64,000 bases of DNA from positions 1 to 64,000 of the forward strand of contig CAZXIJ010000023.1 in NCBI GenBank assembly GCA_964640725.1, in the 5' to 3' direction. This document shows, piece after piece, positions 7,602 through 16,346 of this stretch. The DNA is from CALHVX01 sp964640725. Its GTDB lineage: Bacteria; Pseudomonadota; Gammaproteobacteria; Pseudomonadales; Azotimanducaceae. Under the pieces are notes generated by a model. It saw only the letters and a list, made by a program, of their open reading frames with translations, was not told the origin of the DNA and searched no databases. The position numbers and the translations under genes were made by a program. The stretch's first letter is position 1. The number at the start of each line of letters is the position of its first letter.

Positions 7602-8549
7602 ATGACCACGCAAACCCAGGGCACCCTCGCCGACCGCGACGGCTGGATCTGGCAGAACGGCGAACTGATTCCCTGGCGCGACGCGACCGTCCACGTGCTG
7701 ACGCACACGCTGCACTACGGCGTGGGCTGCTTCGAGGGCGTGCGCGCCTACAACACGCCCCAGGGCCCGTGCATCTTCCGCCTGAATGAGCACACCAAAC
7801 GCCTGTTCCAGTCGGCGCACATTCTGGGCATGAAGATTCCCTTCACGCCGGCCGAAGTGAGCGAGGCGCAGCGGGCGGTGTTTCGCGAGAACGGCCTGGA
7901 CGAAGGCTACCTGCGGCCCATGGTGTACTTCGGCAGCGAGGCCATGGGCCTGCGCGCCACCGGCCTGTCCACCAACCTGGTGATTGCGGCCTGGCCCTGG
8001 CCCAACTACATGGACGAAGACAGCCGCGAGAAGGGCATCAAGGTCCGCACCTCGTCCTTCACCCGGCACCACGTCAACATCACCATGTGTAAGGCGAAGG
8101 CCAACGGCAACTACATCAACAGCATCCTCGCGCTGCAGGAAGCGCTCGAGTGCGGCGCAGACGAGGCGCTCATGCTCGACAACGAAGGCTACGTGGCTGA
8201 GGGCAGCGGCGAGAATTTCTTTCTGGTGCGGGACGGCAAGTTGCACACGCCGGAGCTGACCAGCTGCCTGGACGGCATTACCCGCAACACCATCTTTTAC
8301 CTGGCCGAAGAAGCCGGGCTCCAGATCGTTGAGCGGCGCATCACCCGGGACGAGGTGTACATCTGCGACGAGGCCTTCTTTACCGGCACGGCGGCCGAGG
8401 TGCTGCCGATTCGCGAGCTGGACGGTCGCCGCATTGGCGATGGCAAGCGCGGCCCGGTCACCGAGCAGCTGCAGGCGGTGTACTTCGACCAGGTGCGCGG
8501 CCAGCGCACGGCCTTCCCGGAGTGGCTGCACCCGGTGCGGGACGCCTGA
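7602..8549 (+). CDS. ilvE: Branched-chain amino acid aminotransferase
   Basis: PLP-dependent class IV aminotransferase that makes leucine, isoleucine and valine from their keto acids with glutamate. The 315 aa fit the family. The N-terminal HTLHYGVGCFEGVRAY segment is characteristic, the PLP lysine lies in CKAKANGNYINSILA, and EGSGENFFLVRDG and FFTGTAAEVLPIREL are the later signature blocks. It ends only seven bases before waaF, so it is probably the first gene of the LPS core operon, the same arrangement I recall from Pseudomonas. Confidence 0.96.
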   Translation: MTTQTQGTLADRDGWIWQNGELIPWRDATVHVLTHTLHYGVGCFEGVRAYNTPQGPCIFRLNEHTKRLFQSAHILGMKIPFTPAEVSEAQRAVFRENGLDEGYLRPMVYFGSEAMGLRATGLSTNLVIAAWPWPNYMDEDSREKGIKVRTSSFTRHHVNITMCKAKANGNYINSILALQEALECGADEALMLDNEGYVAEGSGENFFLVRDGKLHTPELTSCLDGITRNTIFYLAEEAGLQIVERRITRDEVYICDEAFFTGTAAEVLPIRELDGRRIGDGKRGPVTEQLQAVYFDQVRGQRTAFPEWLHPVRDA

Positions 8550-8556
8550 GCCGCCC

Positions 8557-9669
8557 TTGAAGATCCTGATCGTCGCGCCGGCCTGGGTCGGCGACATGGT
8601 CATGGCCCACGTGCTGGTGCAGGCGCTGCAGGCGCGCGCCGCCGAGCGCGGGGACGCACCAACCGAGGTGCACCTGCTGGCGCCGCCGGCGACCGCGCCC
8701 CTGGGCGCGCGCATGCCGGGCGTGGCGCAAACGCACCGGTTCGAGCTGGCCCATGGCGAGCTCGGCCTCGGCAAGCGCCGCGCCGCGGCCCGCGCGCTGC
8801 GCGCCCTGAACTTCGATCAGGCCATCGTGCTCCCCAACAGCTTCAAGTCGGCGCTGGTGCCGTTCTGGGCACGCATTCCGCGCCGCACCGGCTGGCACGG
8901 CGAGCTACGCCTGGGCCTGCTGAACGATCGCCGGCCCCTCGCCAAGGATCGCTACCCGCTCATGATCGAGCGCTTTCTGGCCCTGGCCGAAGCGCCCGGC
9001 GCCGCGCTCGCAACGCCCTATCCGCAGCCGCAGCTCGCCGCCGATGCCGACAACGCCGAGGCACGGCTGGTCGCCCTGGCCCTGACGACCGCGCGCCCGG
9101 TGCTGGCCCTGTGCCCGGGCGCGGAGTTCGGTCCCGCCAAGCAGTGGCCGGCGGCGCACTATGCGGCGGTCGCCAGCGCCGCGCTGCAGGCGGGCCAGGA
9201 TGTCTGGCTGTTTGGCTCCCCCAAGGACGCCGCCAGCGGCGACGAGATTTTGGCCAGCGTCGCGGCGCGCGACGGCCTGCCCGGGGCCGACCGGTACGAA
9301 GGTCCTGGCCCGGGGCGTCTGCGCCGGGAAGCCACGGCCACAGACCCCGAGCCCCAGCAGCTCGTGAACCTGGCCGGCCACACCAACCTGGTCGATGCCA
9401 TTGACCTGCTCGCAGTCACCGAAGCGGCGGTCTGCAACGACTCCGGGCTGATGCACATCGCCGCTGCGCTCGGCCTGCCCCTGATTGCCGTGTACGGCTC
9501 CACCTCGCCGGATTTCACCCCACCGCTCAGCCCGAGCGCACAGGTGCTGCGGCATCCGCTACCCTGCAGTCCGTGCTTTGAGCGGACCTGCCCCCTGCAA
9601 CACATGAATTGCCTGAACGACCTTGCGCCGGAACGCGTGATCCGGGCCCTTGGGCTGGGAGCCGCCTGA
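8557..9669 (+). CDS. waaF: ADP-heptose:LPS heptosyltransferase II
   Basis: GT9-family enzyme that adds the second L-glycero-D-manno-heptose to the LPS inner core at the cytoplasmic face of the inner membrane. The reading frame extends further upstream, but TTG at 8557 gives the family N-terminus KILIVAPAWVGDMVMAH seven bases after ilvE. The result is 370 aa, slightly longer than usual (about 345). Signature parts: LPNSFKSALVPFWARIPRRTG and NDSGLMHIAAALGLPLIAVYGSTSPDFTPPLS (positions 9436-9531), where GT9 enzymes bind ADP-heptose. A segment of about 20 extra residues (around 9289-9357) interrupts the second Rossmann domain. It overlaps the waaC start by one base. Confidence 0.94.
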   Translation: MKILIVAPAWVGDMVMAHVLVQALQARAAERGDAPTEVHLLAPPATAPLGARMPGVAQTHRFELAHGELGLGKRRAAARALRALNFDQAIVLPNSFKSALVPFWARIPRRTGWHGELRLGLLNDRRPLAKDRYPLMIERFLALAEAPGAALATPYPQPQLAADADNAEARLVALALTTARPVLALCPGAEFGPAKQWPAAHYAAVASAALQAGQDVWLFGSPKDAASGDEILASVAARDGLPGADRYEGPGPGRLRREATATDPEPQQLVNLAGHTNLVDAIDLLAVTEAAVCNDSGLMHIAAALGLPLIAVYGSTSPDFTPPLSPSAQVLRHPLPCSPCFERTCPLQHMNCLNDLAPERVIRALGLGAA

Positions 9670-10724
9670 TGGCGCCGCGGGTTTTGCTGGTCAAGATGTC
9701 GTCCCTGGGCGACGTGGTGCACACGCTGCCGGCGGTCACCGATCTGGCCGCCACCGGTGCGCAGATTGACTGGGTGGTGGAAGAGGCTTTTGCCCCCATC
9801 GCCGAAGCGCACCCGGGCGTGGCGCGGGTCATTCCCATTGCCTGGCGCCGCTGGCGCAAGGCGCTGCCGCGGTTCTGGGACGCCGACGGCAAGGAGGCCC
9901 GGGAAGCGCTCGGCGATTTTCGCGAGACGCTGCGCGGCGAGCGCTACGATCTGGTGATCGATGCCCAGGGGCTCTACAAGAGCGCGCTGGTGGTGGCCGC
10001 GGCCCAGGCCGAGCGCAAGGTCGGGCTCGACCAGGAGTCCGCCCGGGAAGGCGGCGCCGCACGCTTCTACACCCAAACGCATTCCGTCGCGCGCGACCAG
10101 CACGCTGTCGATCGCGTGCGTCAACTTGTTGCCGCGGCCGCCGGCTACGAGCTGCCCGGCAATCTCGACTTTGGCGTGCCGCTGCTGCGTGCTTCTGCCG
10201 GCCCCGGCGCGCGCCCGCGCTGCCTGTTGTTGCACGGCACCACCTGGGACAGCAAGCACTACCCCGAGGCGCAGTGGGCGGCGCTGGCGCGCCTGGCCGA
10301 TGCCGACGGCTATGAGGTGTGCGCCACCTGGGGCAACGACGAGGAGCGGGAGCGCGCGCGCCGGCTGGCCGAGGTCGCGCCAGTGACCCTGTGGGAGCGC
10401 GAATCCCTCGCAGAACTCATGGCGCGGCTCAACAGCGTGTCCCTGGTGATCGGCGTGGACTCGGGCATCGCGCATCTGAGCGCAGCGCTGTCTCTGCCCA
10501 CCCTGGGGCTCTACGGCCCGACGGATGCGGCCCTCACCGGTATCCGCGGCACACGAGCCGCGAGCCTCAGCGCCGCCTTTGCCTGCGCGCCGTGCCTGAG
10601 CCGGCGCTGTCGCTACCAGGGGCCCCTGGTGCGGGTGGCCGGTTCCGTGGCGAGGCCCCCGTGCTTTGGCTCCCTGACCCCGTCCCGGGTCTGGACCGCG
10701 GCGGCGGCGCTGGCCGAGGGCTGA
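9669..10724 (+). CDS. waaC: LPS heptosyltransferase I
   Basis: GT9 enzyme that transfers the first heptose onto Kdo2-lipid A. The ATG at 9669 shares a base with the waaF stop (TGATG), a strong sign of translational coupling. The N-terminus RVLLVKMSSLGDVVHTLPAV is diagnostic of WaaC, as are YDLVIDAQGLYKSALV and IGVDSGIAHLSAALSLPTLGLYGPT (10450-10524). Length 351 aa. The C-terminal 60 residues are rather Arg- and Cys-rich (CAPCLSRRCRYQ) compared with the usual tail. It sits in the waaF-waaC-waaG-waaP-kinase operon. Confidence 0.94.
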   Translation: MAPRVLLVKMSSLGDVVHTLPAVTDLAATGAQIDWVVEEAFAPIAEAHPGVARVIPIAWRRWRKALPRFWDADGKEAREALGDFRETLRGERYDLVIDAQGLYKSALVVAAAQAERKVGLDQESAREGGAARFYTQTHSVARDQHAVDRVRQLVAAAAGYELPGNLDFGVPLLRASAGPGARPRCLLLHGTTWDSKHYPEAQWAALARLADADGYEVCATWGNDEERERARRLAEVAPVTLWERESLAELMARLNSVSLVIGVDSGIAHLSAALSLPTLGLYGPTDAALTGIRGTRAASLSAAFACAPCLSRRCRYQGPLVRVAGSVARPPCFGSLTPSRVWTAAAALAEG

Positions 10725-10727
10725 CCG

Positions 10728-13010
10728 ATGTTGCTCGGCTTCTGCATCTACAAGTATTTTCCCTACGGCGGCATCCAGCGCGATCTGCGCAAGATCATCG
10801 CGGCCTGTGTGGCCCGCGGGCACGAGGCGCGTGTTTATGCCCTGTCCTGGGACGGCCCGCAGCCGGAGGACTGCGAGCTGGTGATCGTGCCGGTGCAGGC
10901 TGTCACCAATCACCATCGCTACGAGCTCTACGCGCAGTGGGTGCACGATCATCTGCGCAGCCATCCGGTGGCGCTGCTCGTGGGCATGAACAAGATGCCC
11001 GGGCTCGATGTGTACTACGCCGGCGATTCCTGCTTTGAGGAAAAAGCGCAAACGCAGCGCAGCGCCGCCTACCGCGTGCTGCCCCGGTACCGACACTTCG
11101 CCGGCGCCGAGCGCGCCGTGTTCGATCCTGCGGCCGGCACGCAGATCCTGACGATCAGCGACCAGCAGACGCCGTTCTTCCGCAAGCACTACCAGACGCA
11201 TCCCTCGCGGTTTCACCCGCTGCCCCCGGGCATCGAGCGCGACCGGGTGCTCAGCGGCCTCGATGCCAAGGCGCAGGCGCAAGACAGCGCGCGGCTGCGC
11301 GAGGAGCTGGGGCTGGTCGAGGACGAGCGCATGTTGCTGTTCGTCGGCTCCGGTTTTGTCAAGAAGGGGCTCGATCGCGCGCTGACCGCGCTGCATGCCC
11401 TGCCGCGACAGATCTATCGGCAAACGCGGTTGGTGGTGATTGGCCGTGACAACGCCGAGCCGTTCCGGCGCATGGCCCGGCGCCTGGGGGTCGCCGATCG
11501 GGTGCTGTTCTTTGCCGACGGCCGCCCGGACGTGCCGCGCTTTCTGCACGCCGCCGACGCGCTGGTGCTGCCGGCCTACGACGAGAACGCCGGCATGGTG
11601 ATTCTCGAGGCGATGATCGCCGGGCTGCCGGTGCTGACCACCAGCAACTGCGGCTACGCCCACTACGTGAGCGATCACGGAGCCGGTCTGCTGGCGTCCT
11701 ATCCCTTCAGCCAGGATGACTTTAACGAGCTGCTCGTGCAGATCCTGACCAGCGATGAGCGCGACGCCTGGGCGGCCGCCGGGCGAGCGCTGGCCGATGA
11801 CCCTGTGATTTTTAGGCTGGCGGACACCGCTGCCGATCTGATCGAGGGCTTCGCTGCCGCGCGGCCCCGGACCCTGGCCTTTGCGCTCTTCAAGTACTTT
11901 CCCTACGGCGGCCTGCAACGCGACTTCATGCAGGTGGCGAAGCTTGCGCTGGCCCGCGGCTATCGGGTGCGCGTTTACACGCTAAGCTGGGAAGCAGAGC
12001 TCGCGGACGACTTCGAGAACAGCCCGGACTTCCACCTGCAGCAGATCGACGTGCCCGGGGTGCTGAACCACGTGCGCTACCGGCAGTTTGCCCGGGCCAT
12101 GGCGGCGCACCTGGCGCAGTTTCCCGTGGACTGCGTCATTGGCTTCAACAAGATGCCCGGCCTCGATGCCTACTACGCGGCCGATTCCTGCTTTGAGCAC
12201 AAGGCGCAGACCCTGCGCCCGGCCTACTACCGACGCACCAGCCGGTACCGGCTGTTCTCGGACTTTGAGCGCGCGGTGTTCGACCCGACGGCCACCACGC
12301 AGATCTATCTGATTACCGAGACGCAGCGCAAGGAATTCGTCGCGCACTACGGCACGCCCGATCAGCGCATGCGGCTGCTGCCCCCGAGCGTCAGCGCCGA
12401 CCGCCGCCGCGGAGACGACTGGCGCACCGTGCGCCGGGTCTTTCGCGAAGACTTTGGCTACGACCAGGACACGCTGCTGCTGCTGCAGGTGGGCTCGGGC
12501 TTTGTGACCAAGGGGGTCGACCGCACAATTCTGGCGCTGGCGTCCCTGCCGCGGGCGCTGCGCGACCGCACCCGGCTGATGGTGGTGGGGCAGGACAACC
12601 CGCGCGCGTTCGAGAGCCTGGCCGATGAGTCCGGTGTCGCCGATCGGCTGCAGATCTTCAGCGGGCGCGACGACATCCCGCGCTTTCTGCAGGGCGCCGA
12701 CCTGATGGTGCATCCGGCGGTGCTGGAAAGCGGCGGCATCGTGCTGCTCGAAGCGCTCATTGCCGGGCTGCCGGTCATTACCTCGGCCAGCTGCGGCTTC
12801 GCCCACTATGTCGACACCGCCGGCGGCGGCGAGGTGCTGCCGGAGCCCTTCGCGCAACCGGTGCTCAACGCCCGGTTGGCGGCGCTGCTGGCCGATGCCG
12901 ATCTGCGCCAGCGCTACAGCAACGCCGGTGTGGACTTTGCGGCGCAGGCCGGACGCTTCAATATGCCGGAGCAGTTTCTGGGCAGCATCGAGGAACGGTT
13001 CTTTGCCTGA
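10728..13010 (+). CDS. waaG: Tandem WaaG-WaaG glycosyltransferase fusion
   Basis: Two complete GT4-family WaaG-type glycosyltransferases in one 760 aa frame; a single WaaG (about 375 aa) adds the first hexose to heptose II of the LPS core. Unit 1 (residues 1-375) begins GFCIYKYFPYGGIQRD, unit 2 (residues 382-760) begins AFALFKYFPYGGLQRDFM. Each has its own KMPGLDxYYA block, nucleotide-binding VGSGF segment and intact E-x7-E motif (ENAGMVILE; ESGGIVLLE). Unit 2 looks closer to classical WaaG (VYTLSWE, VVGQDNPR); unit 1 has diverged. A linker of about six residues (AAARPR) joins them and no stop lies between. Likely role: two successive sugar additions, or one active unit and one specialised. 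The start lies three bases after waaC, and the end overlaps waaP by 8 bases. Confidence 0.92.
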   Translation: MLLGFCIYKYFPYGGIQRDLRKIIAACVARGHEARVYALSWDGPQPEDCELVIVPVQAVTNHHRYELYAQWVHDHLRSHPVALLVGMNKMPGLDVYYAGDSCFEEKAQTQRSAAYRVLPRYRHFAGAERAVFDPAAGTQILTISDQQTPFFRKHYQTHPSRFHPLPPGIERDRVLSGLDAKAQAQDSARLREELGLVEDERMLLFVGSGFVKKGLDRALTALHALPRQIYRQTRLVVIGRDNAEPFRRMARRLGVADRVLFFADGRPDVPRFLHAADALVLPAYDENAGMVILEAMIAGLPVLTTSNCGYAHYVSDHGAGLLASYPFSQDDFNELLVQILTSDERDAWAAAGRALADDPVIFRLADTAADLIEGFAAARPRTLAFALFKYFPYGGLQRDFMQVAKLALARGYRVRVYTLSWEAELADDFENSPDFHLQQIDVPGVLNHVRYRQFARAMAAHLAQFPVDCVIGFNKMPGLDAYYAADSCFEHKAQTLRPAYYRRTSRYRLFSDFERAVFDPTATTQIYLITETQRKEFVAHYGTPDQRMRLLPPSVSADRRRGDDWRTVRRVFREDFGYDQDTLLLLQVGSGFVTKGVDRTILALASLPRALRDRTRLMVVGQDNPRAFESLADESGVADRLQIFSGRDDIPRFLQGADLMVHPAVLESGGIVLLEALIAGLPVITSASCGFAHYVDTAGGGEVLPEPFAQPVLNARLAALLADADLRQRYSNAGVDFAAQAGRFNMPEQFLGSIEERFFA

Positions 13011-13779
13011 CGCTTACCTGCGCGACGATGTAGCGGCGGCCCTCGCGGGCCGAGACCCCTTCGAGGTGCTCCCGGCGCTGCCCGGGCCCGATGCCCGGGC
13101 CGTGGCCAACCGCCGCACCACCCGGGTCGAGCTCGGCGGCAAGGCGTTCTACCTGAAGCTGCACGGCGGGGTCGGTTGGGGCGAGGTGCTCAAGAACTGG
13201 CTCACTCTCAAGCCGCCGGTCGTGTCCGCTCGCAACGAGTTTGAAGCCTGTCAGGCCCTGGCCGAGCTTGGCCTGCGCGCGCCGGTGATTGCCGCCTTTG
13301 CCGAGCGCGGCCAGGCTCCGGCCCAGCTGGAGTCCTTCGTGCTGACCGACGAGATCACGGGCCACACGAGCCTCGAGGATCTGGTGCGCCTGGAGCCGCT
13401 GTCGCCCCTGGCGCTGCGCCGATTGATCATGGCGGTGGCGGCCTTTTCCCGCGCGTTCCACGGCGCCGGTTTCATTCACCGCGACTACTACATCTGCCAC
13501 CTGTGGCTGGAGGACGGCACCCTCGCCACGACGCCCCGGTTGACGGTGATCGATCTGCATCGGGCCCGCCGCTTCGATGCCATACCCCAGCGCTATCTGG
13601 TGCGCGATCTGGGCGGCCTGCTGTTCTCGGCCCTTGCCGAGCAGCTGGCCTTGCCGCTGCGCAGCCAGCTGCGTTTTCTGCGCGCCTATCGCGGGCGCCC
13701 TCTGCGCGAGGTTCTGGCGCAGGAAGGCGATCTGTGGCGCGCGGTGCAGGCCCGGGCCCGGACCATGGCCAACCGATGA
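13003..13779 (+). CDS. waaP: LPS core heptose I kinase
   Basis: Cytoplasmic protein-kinase-like enzyme that phosphorylates heptose I of the inner core, which stabilises the outer membrane through divalent cation bridging. TTG at 13003 overlaps the end of the preceding gene by 8 bases and gives 258 aa, the usual WaaP length. Family features: the nucleotide-binding lysine in KAFYLKLHGGVGWGEVLKNW, the WaaP-typical WLTLKPPVVSARNEFEA, the catalytic loop FIHRDYYICHLWL and the metal-binding D in VIDLHRARRF. The last four bases overlap the next kinase gene (ATGA). Confidence 0.94.
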   Translation: MPDAYLRDDVAAALAGRDPFEVLPALPGPDARAVANRRTTRVELGGKAFYLKLHGGVGWGEVLKNWLTLKPPVVSARNEFEACQALAELGLRAPVIAAFAERGQAPAQLESFVLTDEITGHTSLEDLVRLEPLSPLALRRLIMAVAAFSRAFHGAGFIHRDYYICHLWLEDGTLATTPRLTVIDLHRARRFDAIPQRYLVRDLGGLLFSALAEQLALPLRSQLRFLRAYRGRPLREVLAQEGDLWRAVQARARTMANR

Positions 13780-15203
13780 GCCCGCTGCCGTACTACAACG
13801 ACGAGGATCTGCAGCGTGCTGGCCGGACGCTGACGCCGCCCTTTGCCGTTGCGCACGACTTTGACGACGGCCGGGGCGTGCAGCGCTTTGTCGTCGAGCA
13901 GGTGCTGCGCCTGCTGCCCGAGCGGCGCCTTGCGGCCCGGGCGCGGCCGCTGCCGGCGCTTGGCGATACGCCGGCGGCCGATGCGCAGCCGCTGCTGCTC
14001 AAACTGTTCTTTGGGCCCGGGGCCGCGAGCTACGGCCAGCGCGAGCGCGCCGGCTACGAGCGTCTGGCGGCAGCCCGGCTGCTGACCCCGGAGCTGCTGC
14101 ACCACAGCGACACGGCGCTGTGCTACCGCTGGCTCGATCATGCGGAGCCCGTGTCCGAGCAGGACGCCGATGCCATCGACGCCGCCATCGACAGCATCGG
14201 CCAGCTGCACGAGGCCGGCCTGCTGCAAACCGACATGCATCTGGGCAACTTCCTGTACCGCGACGAGCGCGTGTGGCTGGTGGACGCCGACGGCATTCGC
14301 GCGGCCAGCGGCGGCAACCGCGTGGCACCGGCGTACCGCGACAACCTGGCGGTGTTCTTTGCACAGCTGCCGCCCATGGCCGACCGTGCGCTGCCGGGCC
14401 GGCTCATGCGCTACTGCCACAGTGCCCGCATCGCCACCGACAGCCTGGACGCGTCGATCCTGGCGGCGCAGCTGCCCGACGCCGTTGATCGGGCGCGCAC
14501 GGAGCGGGTCGACCGCTACCTGAGCAAGACCCTGCGCGACTGCACGGCGTTCTTTGCGCGCCAGGGCCACAGCCGCCGCTTTGTCTGTCAGCGCGACGCG
14601 CTGGGCCCGGAGCTGGCGCGGTTTGCCGAGGCACCCGAGCGCGTGCTCGACGACTCGGTGGTGCTGAAGGCGGGCAACACCGCCACGGTCATGCGCGTGC
14701 CCATCGACGGCGTGTCGCGCATCGTCAAGCGCTACAACATCAAGGGGCCCGTGCATCGGCTGCGCCAGACCTTGCGCAGCAGTACGCGCGCCGAACGTTC
14801 CTGGCGCAGCGGCCATCGCCTGCAGTTTTTGCGAGTGCCCACGGCGGCGCCCATCGCCCTGCTCGAAACCCGGCACGGCGCTTTGCGCGACGTGGCCTAT
14901 CTGGTGACGGAGGATCTGGGCAGCGCAGACCTGCTCCAGCATCTCGCCGAGCAGCCGCTGACCGACGCGCTGTTCGCGCAGATCACCGATCTGTTTCAGG
15001 CGCTGGTGGATTGCCGGCTGGTGCACGGCGACATGAAGGCGACCAACCTGCTGGTGCGCGATGAGCGGCTGTACCTGATCGATCTCGACAGCATGCGGGT
15101 CGCGCGCCGGGGTGCCCACAAGGACCGCGCGCGTTTCCTCGCCAACTGGCCGGCCAGCTCTGCGATAGGCGCGCGGCTGCGCAGCCAGCTCAGGGAGGAT
15201 TGA
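13776..15203 (+). CDS. Tandem double-domain LPS-kinase-like protein
   Basis: 475 aa with two kinase-fold units of the InaA/WaaP type in one chain. Unit 1 (about residues 1-245) has a lysine strand (PLLLKLFFGPG), catalytic loop QTDMHLGNFL (151-160) and metal site VDADG (169-173). Unit 2 (about 250-475) has a lysine strand (SRIVKRYN), canonical loop HGDMKATNLL (417-426) and IDLDSMR. Unit 1 replaces the usual HxD with QTD, so it may be altered in activity, while unit 2 keeps the full set. ATG at 13776 overlaps the waaP stop. It probably phosphorylates further core heptose positions, as WapP/WapQ do in Pseudomonas; from memory, a kinase-like protein of about 470 aa is also encoded there. The 3' end overlaps the convergent GT4 gene by 14 bases. 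Confidence 0.82.
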   Translation: MSPLPYYNDEDLQRAGRTLTPPFAVAHDFDDGRGVQRFVVEQVLRLLPERRLAARARPLPALGDTPAADAQPLLLKLFFGPGAASYGQRERAGYERLAAARLLTPELLHHSDTALCYRWLDHAEPVSEQDADAIDAAIDSIGQLHEAGLLQTDMHLGNFLYRDERVWLVDADGIRAASGGNRVAPAYRDNLAVFFAQLPPMADRALPGRLMRYCHSARIATDSLDASILAAQLPDAVDRARTERVDRYLSKTLRDCTAFFARQGHSRRFVCQRDALGPELARFAEAPERVLDDSVVLKAGNTATVMRVPIDGVSRIVKRYNIKGPVHRLRQTLRSSTRAERSWRSGHRLQFLRVPTAAPIALLETRHGALRDVAYLVTEDLGSADLLQHLAEQPLTDALFAQITDLFQALVDCRLVHGDMKATNLLVRDERLYLIDLDSMRVARRGAHKDRARFLANWPASSAIGARLRSQLRED

Positions 15204-16338
15204 GCAGCGAGCGCAGGCGGCGAGCGGCCGCGGCAATGGAAAACTGGTGCCGGACCCGGGCCCGGGCCGCGCTGCGAAAGCTGCGGATACTCGGCTGCCC
15301 GGTCAGCATCATGGCCTGCATGATTGCGCGGCTCATGCTGGCCGGCGACGCGTCGGCGTCGCCATAGAACCCGAGCTCGCCGAGCACGCTCTCGATACCG
15401 GGGACCCGCGGCGCCGCCACCGGCACGCCCAGGGTCAGTGCTTCCAGCGCGACCATGCCAAAGGCTTCCGCCGCCGACGATGTCATGAGCAGACAGTCGA
15501 GCCCACGCAGCAGCGTGCGGGCATCGGGTTGAAAACCGGCAAAGCGCACCGCCGCCAGACCGGTCGCGCGTTTGTGCAGGGTCTCTCGCAGCTCGCCGTC
15601 GCCGATGAACAGCAGCTCGGCGCTGCGGCCCTCCTGGGCCAGCGCGCGGAACGCATCCAGCGCCAGCTCCGGGCGTTTCTTGGGGTGTAGGCGACCGACC
15701 ACGCCAATGCAAAAGCGATCGTCCTCGACGCCGAGCCGGGCCCGCGCGGCCTCCCGGGGCAGGGCGGTCTGTTCCACGGCCGCCCAGTCGACCAGGTTCG
15801 GCAGCAGCAGCGCGGTGCCGGTCGTGGCCCCCAGCTCCTGCACGACGGCGGGGGAGACGCCGGCAAAGCGCACGCCGCTCGCGCCCATGCGGAACTCCGC
15901 GCGGCGCTGCCAGCGATCCATCCAGCCAAACTCATGGGCGACGGCCACGATGCGCTCCCCAGGCAGCCCCGCGGCCCGGGCGGCGCGGTAGGCCCGGTAG
16001 CGGTGGCACAGCACGAGCGCCGGCTGGGGCAGAGTGCGCGCTTCGTTCACCTGGCGACCGTCGCGCCGGTGGCTGCCGCTCGGCTGGTCCAGGTAGCGGG
16101 GCGGCTGCACGCCCAGCACTCGCTCCGTGTCCGTGGTGACCGGGGCAGTGGTCAGCGCGCCGACCGCGCCCGGCGCCGCAAAGCTCGAGTCCAGAAACAG
16201 CGTTTCGCAGGGCACGTCGATCAGGGCCGCGGCCTGCGCGTAGCTCTGGCACAGCGCCAGGAACGGCGGCTTGTCGTTCGGGCAGATCTGCAGCAGTCCC
16301 CGGGGCACACTTCGGCTGTTTTTGTCCGGGCCAGTCAT
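15190..16338 (-). CDS. GT4-family glycosyltransferase
   Basis: 382 aa retaining glycosyltransferase of the GT-B fold. The N-terminal domain holds ALVLCHRYRAYRAARAAG and AHEFGWMDRW. The C-terminal domain has the nucleotide-sugar segment GVVGRLHPKKRPELALDAF and the E-x7-E motif in EAFGMVALEAL. The start is the ATG at 16338, eight bases after the carbamoyltransferase stop; the frame extends further upstream but only into that gene. It is probably an outer-core LPS sugar transferase because of its place between the core kinases and the carbamoyltransferase (compare WapH of Pseudomonas), but donor and acceptor cannot be told from sequence. Confidence 0.85.
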   Translation of the reverse strand: MTGPDKNSRSVPRGLLQICPNDKPPFLALCQSYAQAAALIDVPCETLFLDSSFAAPGAVGALTTAPVTTDTERVLGVQPPRYLDQPSGSHRRDGRQVNEARTLPQPALVLCHRYRAYRAARAAGLPGERIVAVAHEFGWMDRWQRRAEFRMGASGVRFAGVSPAVVQELGATTGTALLLPNLVDWAAVEQTALPREAARARLGVEDDRFCIGVVGRLHPKKRPELALDAFRALAQEGRSAELLFIGDGELRETLHKRATGLAAVRFAGFQPDARTLLRGLDCLLMTSSAAEAFGMVALEALTLGVPVAAPRVPGIESVLGELGFYGDADASPASMSRAIMQAMMLTGQPSIRSFRSAARARVRHQFSIAAAARRLRSLLNPP

Positions 16339-16346
16339 CGGCGCGC

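Noticed and set aside
9159..11918. 919 aa minus-strand open frame over waaF, waaC and waaG
   Set aside because: Spans three well-defined genes on the other strand and shows no domain; a shadow frame.
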